A stretch of DNA of 6,566 bases from Cyclobacteriaceae bacterium (GTDB lineage Bacteria; Bacteroidota; Bacteroidia; Cytophagales; Cyclobacteriaceae): assembly GCA_030637245.1 (NCBI GenBank), contig DAOVVI010000091.1, forward strand, positions 1 to 6,566. Reading direction: 5' to 3'. Below are positions 5,670 to 6,566 of this stretch, in pieces. Position 1 is the stretch's first letter, and each line of letters opens with the position of its first letter. A program made the translations under genes and the position numbers. Below the pieces are notes generated by a model. That model did no database searches. It was given only the letters and a program-made list of their open reading frames with translations, and was not told the origin of the DNA.

Positions 5670-6566
5670 ATGGCTTCAACAGTAGTAGATGAGCATATTA
5701 ACCAAGTTGTAAATGAAGATGCTCATGAACACCATGACAATTTTATAACCAAGTACATATTTTCTCAAGATCATAAAACTATTGCCAAACAATACCTGAT
5801 CACAGCAATTTTTTGGGCATTAATTGGAGGCGGTATGTCGTTGGTATTTCGTATTCAACTAGGCTTTCCTGATGCTAATATTGGATGGTTACAGCCATTA
5901 TTTGGAAAATGGATTACCTCTACCGGTAAGTTAGATCCTGAATTCTTTCTTGCATTGGTGACTATGCATGGAACCATCATGGTATTCTTTGTGTTGACAG
6001 CAGGATTGAGTGGTACATTCAGTAATTTTCTTATTCCTCTCCAGATCGGAGCCAGGGATATGGCTTCGGGATTCATGAATATGCTTTCGTACTGGTTCTT
6101 TTTTGCTGCCAGTATCATCATGTTTTTTTCATTATTTATTGAAACCGGTCCGGCATCGGGTGGTTGGGTAATATATCCACCACTTAGTGCTTTACCTCAA
6201 GCAATGTCTGGATCGGGATTAGGAATGACGCTATGGTTGGTATCTATGGCTTTGTTTATTGTTTCCACACTTTTGGGCGGGATCAACTACATCACCACCA
6301 TCATTAATTTAAGGACTAAAGGGATGTCTTTTTTAAAGTTGCCTCTGACAATTTGGTCATTTTTCCTAACTTCAGTTATTGGATTATTGTCTTTCCCTGT
6401 ATTGTTGGGAGCAGCTTTACTATTAATATTCGATCGTAGTTTTGGGACAAGTTTTTACCTCTCTGACATTTACATCGCAGGGGAAGCCCTACCAAATATG
6501 GGAGGCAGCCCGATATTATTTCAGCATTTATTTTGGTTCCTTGGTCATCCGGAAGTCTATATAGTG
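5670..6566 (+). CDS. coxA: Cytochrome c oxidase subunit I, A1-type haem-copper oxidase (5' part)
   Basis: The first 299 codons are present and the frame is open to the window end, so the gene is cut off rather than broken; the usual length is well over 500 residues. The ATG at 5670 lies 30 nt after coxB in an A-rich context. Visible key residues are H100 (VTMHGTIM, low-spin haem ligand), N119, D130 and N137 (SNFLIPLQIGARD, GFMNML; D-channel entrance), the GWVIYPPLSAL segment (165-175), and QHLFWFLGHPEVY (285-297). In that last motif H293 is a CuB ligand, E295 the D-channel glutamate and Y297 the tyrosine cross-linked to H293. GHPEV places it in the A1 class, unlike the YSHPxV of A2-type caa3 enzymes. 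The remaining CuB histidines, the K-channel lysine and the haem a3 ligand lie beyond the window. The N-terminal tail is His/Glu/Asp-rich (HEHHD at 19-23). Residues 132-136 read ASGFM, where many homologues have AFPRM or AFPRL. Confidence 0.96.
   Translation, partial: MASTVVDEHINQVVNEDAHEHHDNFITKYIFSQDHKTIAKQYLITAIFWALIGGGMSLVFRIQLGFPDANIGWLQPLFGKWITSTGKLDPEFFLALVTMHGTIMVFFVLTAGLSGTFSNFLIPLQIGARDMASGFMNMLSYWFFFAASIIMFFSLFIETGPASGGWVIYPPLSALPQAMSGSGLGMTLWLVSMALFIVSTLLGGINYITTIINLRTKGMSFLKLPLTIWSFFLTSVIGLLSFPVLLGAALLLIFDRSFGTSFYLSDIYIAGEALPNMGGSPILFQHLFWFLGHPEVYIV

Noticed and set aside
1..6566. A mobile element, defence system, CRISPR array or undescribed cluster in the window
   Set aside because: All sequence apart from short gaps is accounted for by core respiratory genes in one orientation; no long repeats, integrase or transposase motifs or tRNA-like structures were seen.

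Overview
The window looks like a respiratory-chain locus from a member of the Bacteroidota, probably a Cytophagales-type aerobe. Four observations support this. The gene set is the one that encodes alternative complex III (ACIII, Act) followed by an aa3-type cytochrome c oxidase. Base composition is moderately AT-rich. No start codon is preceded by a Shine-Dalgarno sequence; upstream regions are A/T-rich instead. The protein motifs (ActB with CIGTRYC, CoxB with QFAW) are of the kind I associate with this phylum. The phylum call is an inference from sequence style, not a database match.

Layout: every gene is on the + strand. Positions 1-624 hold the 3' end of actB (iron-sulfur part). They are followed by actC (630-2003), actD (2004-2531), actE (2543-3169) and actF (3190-4452), with gaps of 5, 0, 11 and 20 nt, so the act part reads as one operon. 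A 140-nt gap (4453-4592) holds a hairpin and an A/T-rich leader but no gene. It is followed by coxB (4593-5639) and, after 30 nt, by the first 299 codons of coxA (5670 to the window end, still open).

How the genes work together: ActC, an integral NrfD-like subunit, is expected to oxidise menaquinol. ActB and the multihaem ActA (upstream, not in the window) carry iron-sulfur clusters and haems. ActE is a membrane-anchored monohaem cytochrome c, and ActD and ActF are membrane subunits. Electrons then pass to the CuA centre of CoxB and on to the haem/CuB centre of CoxA, where oxygen is reduced. CoxB has no fused cytochrome c domain and no separate cytochrome c gene lies between the two sets. The arrangement therefore fits direct ACIII-oxidase transfer, as in the ACIII-oxidase supercomplex described in Flavobacterium johnsoniae.

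I found no mobile elements, CRISPR arrays, RNA genes or broken genes. This is a well-ordered core energy-metabolism region rather than an undescribed system. The points worth a second look are fine-scale: a cysteine-to-threonine substitution in an ActB cluster motif, the altered electron-entry motif and extra membrane segments in CoxB, and the structured act/cox junction.
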